Shown: positions 52,748 through 62,100 of the stretch, piece by piece
Layout of the letters: each line of letters opens with the position of its first letter
Numbering within the stretch: position 1 is the stretch's first letter
NCBI RefSeq assembly: GCF_002831625.1
Contig: NZ_CP025116.1
Location: forward strand, 1,178,001 to 1,242,000
Direction: 5' to 3'
Source of the DNA: Nonlabens sp. MB-3u-79
GTDB taxonomy: Bacteria; Bacteroidota; Bacteroidia; Flavobacteriales; Flavobacteriaceae
Length of the DNA stretch: 64,000 nt
Notes under the pieces: model-generated
Seen by the model: the letters and a program-made list of their open reading frames with translations, nothing else
What the model was told of the DNA's origin: nothing
Database searches by the model: none
Made by a program: the position numbers and the translations under genes

Positions 52748-52784
52748 AGCCGTTTCCATAAAGAAGAAACGGCTTCTTTATTTA
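52748..52784 (+). terminator. Terminator after the 34-residue gene
   Basis: AGCCGTTTC (52748-52756) pairs with GAAACGGCT (52766-52774), followed by TCTTTATTTA. An A-run precedes it. Confidence 0.85.
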
Positions 52785-52829
52785 TAGCCATCCACACGCT
52801 GTCAATGCTCATAGTTTTGAAGTATTCTC

Positions 52830-52843
52830 GCTTTCGCGAAAGC
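52830..52843. repeat. TTTCGCGAAA palindrome copy 15 (perfect, intergenic)
   Basis: GCTTTCGCGAAAGC upstream of the retropepsin-like gene; symmetry extends to 20 bp. Confidence 0.95.
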
Positions 52844-52916
52844 GAGACCTACAGCACTACCCAATTTATAATTTAAAGTTTACACGACACAAATGGTTAT
52901 ATAAAAATGCATCTTT

Positions 52917-53375
52917 GTGAAATATTTGAAAACTAAATTGGCAACAAAAAAAATAATCATAGGCCGCACAGACCGTGCTGATTTTCCAAAATTAAAGATA
53001 GAGGGAATTGATATTAAAATCGATACAGGTGCTTATACGAGTAGTATACACTGTAAAGATATTGAAGAAGCTGATGGTGTGCTTTATGCAACACTTCTAG
53101 ATGAAGAACACGATCAATACCATGGAAAGCGACTGAGCTTTGAGGAGTATAAGATCACTAGCGTGCGCAGTAGTAATGGTAGTGTGGATTTGCGCTATGA
53201 GGTACAAGGAAATATAAGGCTTTTTAAAAAACTTTATAAAATCTCTTTAACTTTGAGTAATCGGGAAGAAATGAAATACCCAGTTTTAATAGGTCGTAAA
53301 TTTCTTTCTCTTAAATTTATAATAGATCCTGAATTACAGGATGTTTCCTATTTACATTCCCAATATGAAGATTAG
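52917..53375 (+). CDS. RimK-associated retropepsin-like aspartic protease (COG4067 type)
   Basis: The protein has up to 152 residues, with the retropepsin-like motif KIDTGAYTSSIHC (catalytic Asp in DTGA) and the second block YPVLIGRKFLSLKFIIDP. Databases often call this family an ATP-dependent zinc protease. No ATG is available: the frame opens with GTG 52917, and TTG 52938 (giving MATKKIIIGR) is a plausible alternative. A near-consensus -7 element (CATCTTTG) overlaps the GTG, favouring the later start. It overlaps rimK by 11 bp. Confidence 0.85.
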   Translation: MKYLKTKLATKKIIIGRTDRADFPKLKIEGIDIKIDTGAYTSSIHCKDIEEADGVLYATLLDEEHDQYHGKRLSFEEYKITSVRSSNGSVDLRYEVQGNIRLFKKLYKISLTLSNREEMKYPVLIGRKFLSLKFIIDPELQDVSYLHSQYED

Positions 53376-54243
53376 TATTTTATCTCGCAGCACAAGCCTT
53401 TACAGTACGAAAAGACTGCTAGAAGAGGCTCGTAAAGCAGGACATATTGCTAAGGCGATCAATGTACTACATTGTAATATCAAATTAGAAAAACAGAAAC
53501 CTACCGTTTATTATCACGGAGAAAGGTTGGTCACACCAGATGCCATTATTCCACGTATAGGTGCTAGTATTACTTTTTATGGTACCGCTATCGTACGGCA
53601 GTTTGAGATGATGAATTGTTTTACGACGGTAAGCTCTATGTCCTTGGTATGTAGTAGAGATAAATTACAAAGTCTGCAATTGCTTTCCAGAAGCGGTGTG
53701 GACATGCCCAAGACCGTATTTACTAACTTTGGCGATCATACAGATGATATTTGTAAACAAGTAGGTGGCCCTCCAGTGGTCATCAAAGTCCTTGAAGGAA
53801 CTCAAGGGATAGGTGTGAATCTTGCAGAAACTATAGCTGCAGCAGACGCTATTATAGATGCTAATAATGAACTGAGGACTCGTGTTATTATACAAGAATT
53901 TATAAAAGAAGCAGGAGGTGCAGATTTGCGTGCTTTTGTCGTTGGGGATAAAGTAGTAGGTGCCATGAAAAGACAGGCTCAAAAAGGAGAGTTCAGATCT
54001 AATCTGCATCGTGGTGGAACTGCAAAAAGCATCACCCTTACTAAGCTGGAAGAACAAACAGCCGTACGTGCAGCAAAATCTTTAGGTCTTGGAGTTTGCG
54101 GTGTGGATTTACTTCAAAGTAGCCGTGGTCCCTTAGTTCTTGAGGTAAATAGTTCTCCAGGTCTCGAAGGAATAGAAAGAGCTACAGGTAAAAATATTGC
54201 TGCTGAAATAATCAAGTATATAGAAAAAGGAGTCCATGCTTAA
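53365..54243 (+). CDS. rimK: RimK-family ATP-grasp ligase
   Basis: The protein has about 292 residues: the RimK N-terminal domain (MKISILSRSTSLYSTKRLLEEA), then the ATP-grasp fold (GGPPVVIKVLEGTQGIGVNLAE, VIIQEFIKEAGGADLRAFVVGD) and metal-binding end GPLVLEVNSSPGLEGIE. RimK adds glutamates to the C-terminus of ribosomal protein S6; relatives ligate other amino acids. I chose ATG 53365, overlapping the protease gene. It overlaps the next gene by 8 bp, so the three are coupled. Confidence 0.92.
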   Translation: MKISILSRSTSLYSTKRLLEEARKAGHIAKAINVLHCNIKLEKQKPTVYYHGERLVTPDAIIPRIGASITFYGTAIVRQFEMMNCFTTVSSMSLVCSRDKLQSLQLLSRSGVDMPKTVFTNFGDHTDDICKQVGGPPVVIKVLEGTQGIGVNLAETIAAADAIIDANNELRTRVIIQEFIKEAGGADLRAFVVGDKVVGAMKRQAQKGEFRSNLHRGGTAKSITLTKLEEQTAVRAAKSLGLGVCGVDLLQSSRGPLVLEVNSSPGLEGIERATGKNIAAEIIKYIEKGVHA

Positions 54244-55195
54244 AGAACTCAAGATATTTGATACGATTATTGAACCAGGGAAAAGCTACAGGCTCAATTT
54301 TAATATGGCTAAGCTTTATACCTCTACGAGTATTGAAGTGCCTGTGATTATAAATCGGAGTAAAAAAGCTGGTCCAGTAGTGTTGGTTACCGGGGGTATT
54401 CATGGAGATGAAATTAATGGTATTGAGGTCGTAAGACAATTGATCTCTAAAAAGATCAATAAACCAGTAATAGGAACAATAATAGCTATTCCTGTTTTAA
54501 ATGTTTTCGGATTCTTGAGCGGTAAGAGAGAGTTTCCTGATGGTAGAGATTTAAATAGAGTTTTTCCCGGAACAAAGTCAGGAGCGCTAGCAAGTAGATT
54601 TGCGTATCAAGTATCATCAGAAATTTTACCGCATGTCGATATCATTTTAGATTTCCATACTGGTGGAGCTCAACGCTTCAATGCGCCGCATTTAAGAGTT
54701 TCTCAGTTAGAAGTGAACTCTTGGAATTTGGCTAAAGTTTTTAATGCGCCATTTTTGATGCACGGCAACAATATCAAAAAGACATTTAGAGCAACCTGTT
54801 CTGACTTGGGGAAGACGTATTTGCTTTTTGAAGGTGGCATGTCCAATCGCAGCGATAAAGAAGTAGTCGCTACTGCTGTAAATGGAGCTATAAGAGTGCT
54901 GGAGCATCTCAAAATGTTAGGGCCTGATATCCCTGTTGAACTTCCAAAAGAAGATTCTATTATCGTAACAGATTCCATGTGGATCAGAGCAAAATATTCT
55001 GGATTATTGCACCCTAAAGTAACAACTGGAAAACGAGTAGAAAAAGACGAATTTATCGCTATTATAACAGACCCTTATGGAGAATTAAGGTACAAGGTCA
55101 AATCTCCTCATACCGGCTACATTATCAATGTTAATCATAGTCCGCTGGTATATCAGGGGGATGCGATTTTTCATATTTCAAAACATGGAGAGTAA
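54236..55195 (+). CDS. Succinylglutamate desuccinylase/aspartoacylase-family zinc hydrolase
   Basis: The 319-residue M14-like enzyme has the zinc-ligand pair His/Glu in GGIHGDEINGIE and a third His in DFHTGG; FPDGRDLNRVFPG is the substrate-binding Arg block. The C-terminal beta domain is present. Members cleave N-acyl amino acids or peptide-like amides. Its overlap with rimK suggests removal or processing of amino acids that RimK adds (inference). It overlaps the next gene by 11 bp. Confidence 0.88.
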   Translation: MLKELKIFDTIIEPGKSYRLNFNMAKLYTSTSIEVPVIINRSKKAGPVVLVTGGIHGDEINGIEVVRQLISKKINKPVIGTIIAIPVLNVFGFLSGKREFPDGRDLNRVFPGTKSGALASRFAYQVSSEILPHVDIILDFHTGGAQRFNAPHLRVSQLEVNSWNLAKVFNAPFLMHGNNIKKTFRATCSDLGKTYLLFEGGMSNRSDKEVVATAVNGAIRVLEHLKMLGPDIPVELPKEDSIIVTDSMWIRAKYSGLLHPKVTTGKRVEKDEFIAIITDPYGELRYKVKSPHTGYIINVNHSPLVYQGDAIFHISKHGE

Positions 55196-55757
55196 AGAAG
55201 TACTTAGAAAGCAATATATTCAACGTAGACTTGCTTTGACGCTTGATCAGGTAGAAGAATACAGCCTACAAATCGCTAATAACGCATTAGAAATTGATAT
55301 TTGGAACCATTCCAATTACCACATTTTCCTTCCTATAGAAAAACAAAAAGAAATCAATACAGAGTACTTGCTCCATGTCCTTCAGGGGAAGGACAAAAAT
55401 GTGGTCATCTCTAGATCAAATTTCAAGGATTTTTCTATGTCTAATTATTTGTTGACAGATCAGACTAAATTAACGGTTAATACATACGGCATACCAGAGC
55501 CTGATGAAAACGGTATAGCTATAGACGAAAAAAGTATCGATGTGGTATTTGTTCCATTAGTAGCTGTAGATAGATTTGGTAATCGTGTAGGTTATGGAAA
55601 AGGATTTTACGACCGATTTTTAAAGAAATGTAGGCCCGATGTTTTGAAGATAGGATTGTCTTTTTTTACACCAAGGGAGGTTAAAATAGACCCTAGTAGT
55701 ACTGATGTTGGGCTGGATTACATCATATATAGACAGGGTATTCTCAAAGTAGTTTAA
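55185..55757 (+). CDS. 5-formyltetrahydrofolate cyclo-ligase
   Basis: The protein has about 190 residues, with the family ending VPLVAVDRFGNRVGYGKGFYDRFL, which carries the ATP/folate site. It converts 5-formyl-THF to 5,10-methenyl-THF with ATP. I chose ATG 55185 (MESKEVLRKQYIQRR) because it fits the family; the frame extends upstream within the aspartoacylase-like gene. It is the last gene of the coupled rim cassette here. Confidence 0.9.
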   Translation: MESKEVLRKQYIQRRLALTLDQVEEYSLQIANNALEIDIWNHSNYHIFLPIEKQKEINTEYLLHVLQGKDKNVVISRSNFKDFSMSNYLLTDQTKLTVNTYGIPEPDENGIAIDEKSIDVVFVPLVAVDRFGNRVGYGKGFYDRFLKKCRPDVLKIGLSFFTPREVKIDPSSTDVGLDYIIYRQGILKVV

Positions 55758-55895
55758 ATCTTGATTTTCTATCTATAAAGTGAATAATGCGTCACCTTTG
55801 TTTATTAAATAATTATTTTTTGTAACTTTCACTTACATTTCAATCTAACCTTGCTTGTTTCTAGCAATATCATTTAAACGTTTTCCCCTAAAACG

Positions 55896-56993
55896 ATGAA
55901 AACTTCTCCTAAAAAAAGCTTGCAGCAAAAGCTACAAGACAAAGACTACTTCTTAAATGAGACAGCTCTAATGACCCAAACAGGTTCTTATAGTGGAAAC
56001 TTTAAAACAGGATTTTGCTTTATGGATGAGATAGGAAAAAAGATTCTTAATATCCCATATGATTTTGAATTAAATTTTGAATCTGCTTTAACCTTATTTG
56101 TAGATAATAAACAAACGGTGAAGAGATTTAAAAACACTCTAGAAGGATTTAGCTTTGAGCATGATGTTGAAATGATCGATTATGATTGTAAAAAGTTTTG
56201 GGTAAGAGCTACCGGAAAACCGCTTGTTGACGATACTGGAGCAATTGTAGGAATTAGGGGTGTTTTTACAAGTATAGACCGTTTTATTAATCAAGGAAAA
56301 GAATTAGAAAAAAGAGCGGAACTCATCGAGGCTCAAAATGAAAGGTTGATTCATTTTGCACATATAGTGTCCCATAATTTAAGATCACACGCTAGTAATT
56401 TAGAGCTCACGCTTGAGACCTTTGCGGGTAAAAATTCTGATTCAGAAGAAACCGTTTTTAAGAGCTATCTCAAGGATATTTCGGCTAATTTAAGTCAAAC
56501 CCTTGAGCACCTCAATGAAGTGGTAACTATCAATACTCATGAAAGAGGCAGGGAACTAGTTGATATTAAAGCTGTTTTTGAATCGGTACTTGAGGATCAT
56601 CGCCCTTTATTAGCTCAGATAGACTTGCGTTTAGATTATGACTTTACGGCTTTGACTCATATTAATTACATTCCATCATTTTTACGTAGTATTCTTGCTA
56701 ATTTACTCTCTAATGCTATTAAGTATAGAGACGCCTTAAGACCGCTTCAAATAGAAGTAAAGTCGAAAACTAAAGATTCAAAAGAGCTTCTTGTTTTTAA
56801 GGATAACGGAATAGGTATAGATCTTCAGAAGAATGGAGGTAAAATTTTTAATATGTACTGTACCTTTCACAATAATGATGATGCTCGTGGAGTTGGTTTA
56901 TTTTTAACTAAAAACCAAGTAGAATCCCTAGGGGGTGATATTTCTGTTAAAAGTAGTCCAGGTGTAGGAAGTTCATTTAAAGTAAAATTTTAA
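55896..56993 (+). CDS. Sensor histidine kinase with PAS domain
   Basis: The 365-residue cytoplasmic protein has no membrane helix. A PAS-like domain (about 20-130) is followed by an H-box with His160 in FAHIVSHNLRSHASNLE, then HATPase boxes: N-box ILANLLSNAIKYRD, G1 FKDNGIGIDL and G2 DARGVGLFLTKNQVESLGG. The paired response-regulator gene starts 1 bp after its stop. The signal is unknown. Confidence 0.9.
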   Translation: MKTSPKKSLQQKLQDKDYFLNETALMTQTGSYSGNFKTGFCFMDEIGKKILNIPYDFELNFESALTLFVDNKQTVKRFKNTLEGFSFEHDVEMIDYDCKKFWVRATGKPLVDDTGAIVGIRGVFTSIDRFINQGKELEKRAELIEAQNERLIHFAHIVSHNLRSHASNLELTLETFAGKNSDSEETVFKSYLKDISANLSQTLEHLNEVVTINTHERGRELVDIKAVFESVLEDHRPLLAQIDLRLDYDFTALTHINYIPSFLRSILANLLSNAIKYRDALRPLQIEVKSKTKDSKELLVFKDNGIGIDLQKNGGKIFNMYCTFHNNDDARGVGLFLTKNQVESLGGDISVKSSPGVGSSFKVKF

Positions 56994-56994
56994 T

Positions 56995-57405
56995 ATGGAA
57001 GATACAGTGATTAAAAGAGCGTGTATCATTGATGATGACAAACTTTATGTAAGTTTGATTAGGATGCTTATTAAAAAAAACAGACTAGCAGAGGACCTAC
57101 TGATTTTTGAAAACGGTCAAGATGCTTTTGAATTCTTTAAAGAAGAGCTTACAAAAAAAGAGCCTCATCTACCACAAGTCATACTTTTAGATCTCAATAT
57201 GCCTGTTATGAATGGGTGGGAGTTTCTCGATGCAGTAAAGCCGTTTGCTGGACAGCTTCAGGCAAAGATCAATGTAGTAAGCTCTACGATCAATCCTGTT
57301 GAGATTAATAAAGTAAAAAAATACGACTTTGTCAGTACTTTTATTACAAAGCCCATTAATAAAGAAGCAATAGTCCGGGCATTCACTCTAGAAGTTTCAC
57401 CCTAA
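56995..57405 (+). CDS. Single-domain response regulator (CheY-like)
   Basis: The 136-residue receiver domain has an acidic pocket at Asp13-Asp15 (IIDDDK), phospho-acceptor Asp66 (ILLDLNMPVMNGWEF), the Thr/Ser block VVSSTINP and Lys in TFITKPINKEA. There is no output domain, so it likely acts by protein contact or phosphorelay. It overlaps the convergent lspA stop by 4 bp. Confidence 0.92.
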   Translation: MEDTVIKRACIIDDDKLYVSLIRMLIKKNRLAEDLLIFENGQDAFEFFKEELTKKEPHLPQVILLDLNMPVMNGWEFLDAVKPFAGQLQAKINVVSSTINPVEINKVKKYDFVSTFITKPINKEAIVRAFTLEVSP

Positions 57406-58037
57406 TGTCTTGAGGATTCTTTTTTAGTCTCTGGGAAAGCTTTTTTACTAAAGACTATCAAAAGGGTCACGCCTATAGTAATCGCACTATCTGCAACGTT
57501 AAAAATAGCGTTAAAGAATTTGAAGTGTTCCCCACCTACAACAGGCATCCATTGTGGCCAGTCTCCTTCAAATAAAGGGAAATAAAGCATGTCTACTACA
57601 TGTCCATAGCCTAAACCTGCATAACCACCACTATCAGGAAAAGCGGTTGCTATGGCGCCGTGATAGCTGCCTGAGAAAACAACGCCGTAAAAAATAGAAT
57701 CAATAATATTCCCTAATGCTCCAGCAAAGATTAATGAAATACAAATAATTAAAATTTGATGTCCATTATTCTTAATACTGCTTACCAACCAGTAACCGAT
57801 TCCAAAAACAGCAAATACTCTAAACACAACTAGTATCAACTTACCATAATCACCTGGAATTTCCATTCCCCAGGCAGCACCGGCATTTTCATAAAAGAGT
57901 AGTTTAAATTTTCCCCAGTCTACAATAGCTTCACTATTGCTTCCTGTTAATGTATAATTAAGCTTTATATAAATCTTGCTCGCTTGATCTATTAGAAGAA
58001 CCAATAGAATAATAAGTAACGCTCTTGATAATTTCAT
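57402..58037 (-). CDS. lspA: Lipoprotein signal peptidase II
   Basis: The 211-residue inner-membrane aspartic protease cleaves prolipoprotein signal peptides. It has four helices, LLIDQASKIYIK near the start, ENAGAAWGM, and the catalytic Asp residues in AGALGNIIDSIFYG and FNVADSAITIGV. At about 40 residues longer than E. coli LspA, it carries a loop (GDWPQWMPVVGGEHF) usual in Bacteroidetes. It is last of the minus-strand run ileS, dksA-like, surface protein, lspA. Confidence 0.93.
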   Translation of the reverse strand: MKLSRALLIILLVLLIDQASKIYIKLNYTLTGSNSEAIVDWGKFKLLFYENAGAAWGMEIPGDYGKLILVVFRVFAVFGIGYWLVSSIKNNGHQILIICISLIFAGALGNIIDSIFYGVVFSGSYHGAIATAFPDSGGYAGLGYGHVVDMLYFPLFEGDWPQWMPVVGGEHFKFFNAIFNVADSAITIGVTLLIVFSKKAFPETKKESSRH

Positions 58038-58063
58038 TAGGTTTTTTCAAAGTTGTAAAAATA

Positions 58064-58741
58064 CTACTTATTGCGCTTTTTAAGATTGCTTATGTTGCCC
58101 GATATGCTTTCTAGTCGAGCAAAATATTTGATCAATGAAGGTTTTTCAAAATTAAAAACATTTCCAGACCTAGAAACAGCCTGAATATCATAGTTTTTAA
58201 GGTCTACAGAGATCGTTGCATAAACAGAGACATATCTGAGGTCGCCTGCAAGTTCGTCTATTTTACAACTTCCAGAAAGCTGGTTTATATAAATGCTTTT
58301 GTAGTTTCCTGTGATAGTTATGTCTGCTGTTTGGGAATTGATCACCAGATATTTATTTCTAGGGAGGGACAAAGTAGCTTTGCCATCGATAATTTTATGA
58401 GCGCTTAATTTGTCTTGAGGAAAGGAAAAAGCAGGGTTAAAAGGATCAGTAATTAACAGAGAATCGTTTCTGATCTCGCTAGATAGCACTACCGCATTTT
58501 TATATTCGCCGTTCTGTGAGCTTACAAAGCTTACTTTATCAGAGTCGTTAGTGGTTATTTCTAATTCGAGGTATTGAACCATTTGAATATCTACCACGTT
58601 GAACTGAGCTTGAAGATGACTGGTCTCGTTTTTTACGGGTGTAGATTCTTGAGCATCCGCTTTCGCGAAAGCGAGAACAGCACCAATGAATACAGCACAA
58701 AAAAACCTTTGTAAAGTAGAATAAGCGGGATCTTTATTCAT
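58064..58741 (-). CDS. Exported protein of unknown function (DUF4097-like beta-repeat)
   Basis: The 225-residue protein has an N-terminal signal segment (FFCAVFIGAVLAFAKADAQ, partly encoded by a palindrome copy) and a beta-strand-rich body (LVINSQTADITITGNYKSIYINQLSGSCKIDELAGDL), reminiscent of DUF4097-type head domains. I cannot name the family with certainty. It sits between the dksA-like gene and lspA. Confidence 0.6.
   Translation of the reverse strand: MNKDPAYSTLQRFFCAVFIGAVLAFAKADAQESTPVKNETSHLQAQFNVVDIQMVQYLELEITTNDSDKVSFVSSQNGEYKNAVVLSSEIRNDSLLITDPFNPAFSFPQDKLSAHKIIDGKATLSLPRNKYLVINSQTADITITGNYKSIYINQLSGSCKIDELAGDLRYVSVYATISVDLKNYDIQAVSRSGNVFNFEKPSLIKYFARLESISGNISNLKKRNK
58659..58672. 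repeat. TTTCGCGAAA palindrome copy 16 (perfect)
   Basis: GCTTTCGCGAAAGC inside the exported unknown protein gene; read as AFAKA in the signal peptide. Confidence 0.95.
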
Positions 58742-58792
58742 ATTACAAAGGTTTAAAGTTTAAAAACTCCTCGACGGAGCGCAGCAATTGGT

Positions 58793-59179
58793 TTACTGCA
58801 AGTTTTTTGCTTCAATGCTTAGTGTGGCATGAGGAACAAGCTCCAAGCGTTTTTTGTTAATCAGCTTGCCGGTCACTCGACAAACACCATAAGATTTGTT
58901 TTCAATTCTTATCAATGCATTCTTTAGGTCGCGTATAAACTTTTCCTGGCGTATAGCCAGCTGTGAACTTGTTTCTTTGCTCATCACAGCGCTTCCTTCG
59001 TCAAATGCTTTAAATTGTGGTGCAGTATCATCTGTACCATTATTTGCATCATTCATGTAGGCGCTTTTGATCAATTCATACTGTTCTTTAGCTTCTTCAA
59101 TTTTTGTATTTAGGATGTCTTTGAAATAAGCGAGATCCTTATCGCTGAATCTTAATTTTTCATTTTCATTCGTACTCAT
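58793..59179 (-). CDS. TraR/DksA-family protein lacking zinc-finger cysteines
   Basis: The protein has about 128 residues with a DksA-like coiled coil (DLAYFKDILNTKIEEAKEQYELIKSAYM) and a degenerate C4 zinc-finger region YGVCRVTGKLINKKRLELVPHATLSIEAK, where only one of four Cys remains. Bacteroidetes DksA-like proteins often show this. It may act on RNA polymerase. I chose ATG 59179, 4 bp after the ileS stop; the frame extends to 59224 inside ileS. Confidence 0.83.
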   Translation of the reverse strand: MSTNENEKLRFSDKDLAYFKDILNTKIEEAKEQYELIKSAYMNDANNGTDDTAPQFKAFDEGSAVMSKETSSQLAIRQEKFIRDLKNALIRIENKSYGVCRVTGKLINKKRLELVPHATLSIEAKNLQ

Positions 59180-59183
59180 TCGT

Positions 59184-62100
59184 TTATATTTTAGTGACTT
59201 TGATTGTTGTGGTAATATCGTCAAATTCTATTGACGTACCCTTATCAATATGTGTTGTTATCGTTAATAAATCTGCTAGCGTTTCATCTTTGATATATTG
59301 CTCGTTTGTTTTAATAGCATCGTCCAGTTCACTATGAGATGCAATCTCAATATTGATACGGTCGGTTACCTCGAGTCCAGATTCTTTTCTTATGTTTTGA
59401 ATGCGATTTACTATTTCTCTAGAAACCCCTTCTTTTTTAAGTTCTGGCGATATGGTTACATCGAGTGCAACGGTTATACCTGATTGGTTTGCTACTAACC
59501 ATCCTTCTATGTCTGAAGATGTAATCTCCACATCTTCAAGGGTCAATATAATAGCATTTCCGTTGATTTCCATCTCTTTTTTGCCAGTTTTTTCTAACAA
59601 AGCAATATCCTCTTGTTGAAAACTTTTAATCATACCAGCGATTTGTCCCATTTGCTTGCCAAAACGCGGGCCTAAGGCCTTGAAGTTGGGTTTGATTTCT
59701 TTTACAAGTATACCACTCGCATCATCGATCAACTCAATTTCTTTCACGTTTACTTCACTCTTCACTAAATCTGCGATGGCTTCTATCTGTGCTTTATCTC
59801 TGGCATCTAGAACCGGTATCATAATACGCTGTAGTGGTTGACGTACTTTAATACGTTCCTTTTTACGCAAGGATAAGGTAAGACTAGAAATGATCTGTGC
59901 TTTATGCATTTTTTCCTCTAGTACAGCGTCTATAAGAGACTCATCTGCTTTAGGGAAAAGTGCAAGGTGCACACTCTCACTCGCATCGCTTTCACAAACA
60001 CCAGTTAGGTCTCGATACAATTGATCCATAAAGAATGGAGCAATAGGAGCGCCTAATTGTGCTATTGTTTTTAAACACGTATACAAAGTTTGATATGCAG
60101 CAATTTTATCGTGCTCATAAGTTCCTTTCCAGAATCTTCTTCTACATAAACGCACGTACCAGTTGCTCAAGTTCTCTGTAACGAAAGTGGTTATCGCGCG
60201 AGCAGCTTTAGTAGGTTCATAATCTTCATAGAATGCTGTGCTGTCTTTTATCAAAGTGTTTAATTCTGATAATATCCATCGGTCTATTTCTGGTCGTTCT
60301 GATAATGGAATGTCTTTCTCACTATAGGCAAATCCATCAACGTTTGCATACAGACTGAAGAACGAATAAGTATTATAAAGTGTTCCAAAAAACTTGCGTT
60401 GCACCTCCGTAATCCCATCGAGATCAAACTTGAGATTGTCCCATGGATTAGCATTACTAACCATATACCAGCGCGTCGCATCAGCACCGTATTTTCCTAA
60501 AGTCTCAAAAGGGTCAGCTGCATTACCTAAACGCTTGGACATTTTTTGTCCGTTTTTATCCAGAACCAGTCCGTTAGAAACAACGTTTTTATAAGCTACA
60601 TCATCACTTATCATGGTTGCTATAGCGTGTAGTGTGTAGAACCATCCACGTGTTTGATCTACACCTTCGGCGATGAAGTCTGCTTTTCTAAGTTGGTTTT
60701 CTACTTGTTCTTTATTTTCAAATGGATAATGCCATTGGGAATAAGGCATGGATCCTGAATCAAACCAAACATCGATAAGGTCTGCCTCACGAGTTAACTT
60801 TGCCCCGTTTTTCCCTACTAGATAAATTTGATCTACTACGTTTTTATGAAGGTCTACGATATTGTAGTTTTCTTCACTCATGTCGCCATTTTTAAATCCA
60901 GCAAACGGATTGGTAGTCATCAATCCAGCAGCGATAGATTTTTCTATCTCGCCCATCAACTCTGCTATAGAGCCTATGATCATTTCTTCGGTTCCAGTTT
61001 CATTTCTCCAGATAGGAAGGGGTATTCCCCAAAAACGAGAACGCGATAAATTCCAGTCGTTGGCATTTGCGAGCCAGTTTCCAAATCTTCCTTCTCCAGT
61101 AGATTTAGGTTTCCAGTTGATGGATTTGTTCAACTCGTGCATTCTGTCCTTGAACTCGGTTACTTTTATAAACCAACTGTCTAGTGGATAATATAATATA
61201 GGCTTGTCAGTCCTCCAACAATGCGGATAACTGTGTACGTATTTCTCTACGTTAAAAGCGCGGTTTTGTTCTTTTAAAGCAATGGCGATATCTACATCTA
61301 CTGAGCGTTCTGGCGCTTCTCCATCTACAAAGTATTCGTTTTTTACATATTTTCCGCCTACCTCTGGCAACTCCTCGCGGAATTTACCTTGTAGGGTGAC
61401 AAGAGGTACTGGATTGTTGTGTTCATCCAATACCAACATAGGCGGGATAGGCGGATTTGCCTGTTTAGAAACCAATGCATCATCTGCTCCAAAAGTAGGT
61501 GCAGTGTGCACGATTCCTGTTCCGTCTTCTGTAGTTACAAAATCTCCTAGTATGACTCTATAGGCATCCTGTGCGTTTTCAAAAGGCGTCGCATAAGGTA
61601 ATAATTGCTCGTATCTTAAGTTGACCAGGTCCGTTCCTTTACAAGATCCTAAGATTTGACAAGGTATTTTTTTATCTCCTAGTTGGTATGTTTGTTTCGC
61701 TTTCGCGAAAGCCTCACCTTTTAAAACCTGATACTTTTTACCAAACTGATAGTTCACTAACTTCTCAGCAAGAATTACTTGCATAGGCTCACCAGTATAC
61801 TGGTTGAACGTCTCAGCAAGTACGTAATCTATTTTAGGACCTACAGTAAGTGCGGTATTAGATGGTAATGTCCATGGTGTCGTGGTCCAGGCAAGGAAAA
61901 AAACCTCTCCATTTGTTGGAAAAGGTAATTTTGATGGGTCTTCCACTTTAAATTGAGCAGTAACAGTAGTGTCGGTTACGTCTTGATAGGTTCCTGGTTG
62001 GTTCAACTCATGGGAGCTCAATCCAGTTCCAGCAGCAGGCGAATACGGTTGTATGGTATAACCTTTATAAATTAAATCTTTAGAATAAATCTCTTTTAAC

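Noticed and set aside
52564..52812. An 82-codon open frame on the minus strand over the 34-residue gene and its terminator
   Set aside because: It reads through a strong terminator hairpin, has no family features, and mirrors the basic small gene on the plus strand.
55758..55895. Gap before the sensor kinase examined for a promoter
   Set aside because: TATTTTTTG-like text is present but with three instead of two bases between TA and TTTG; not strong enough to annotate.
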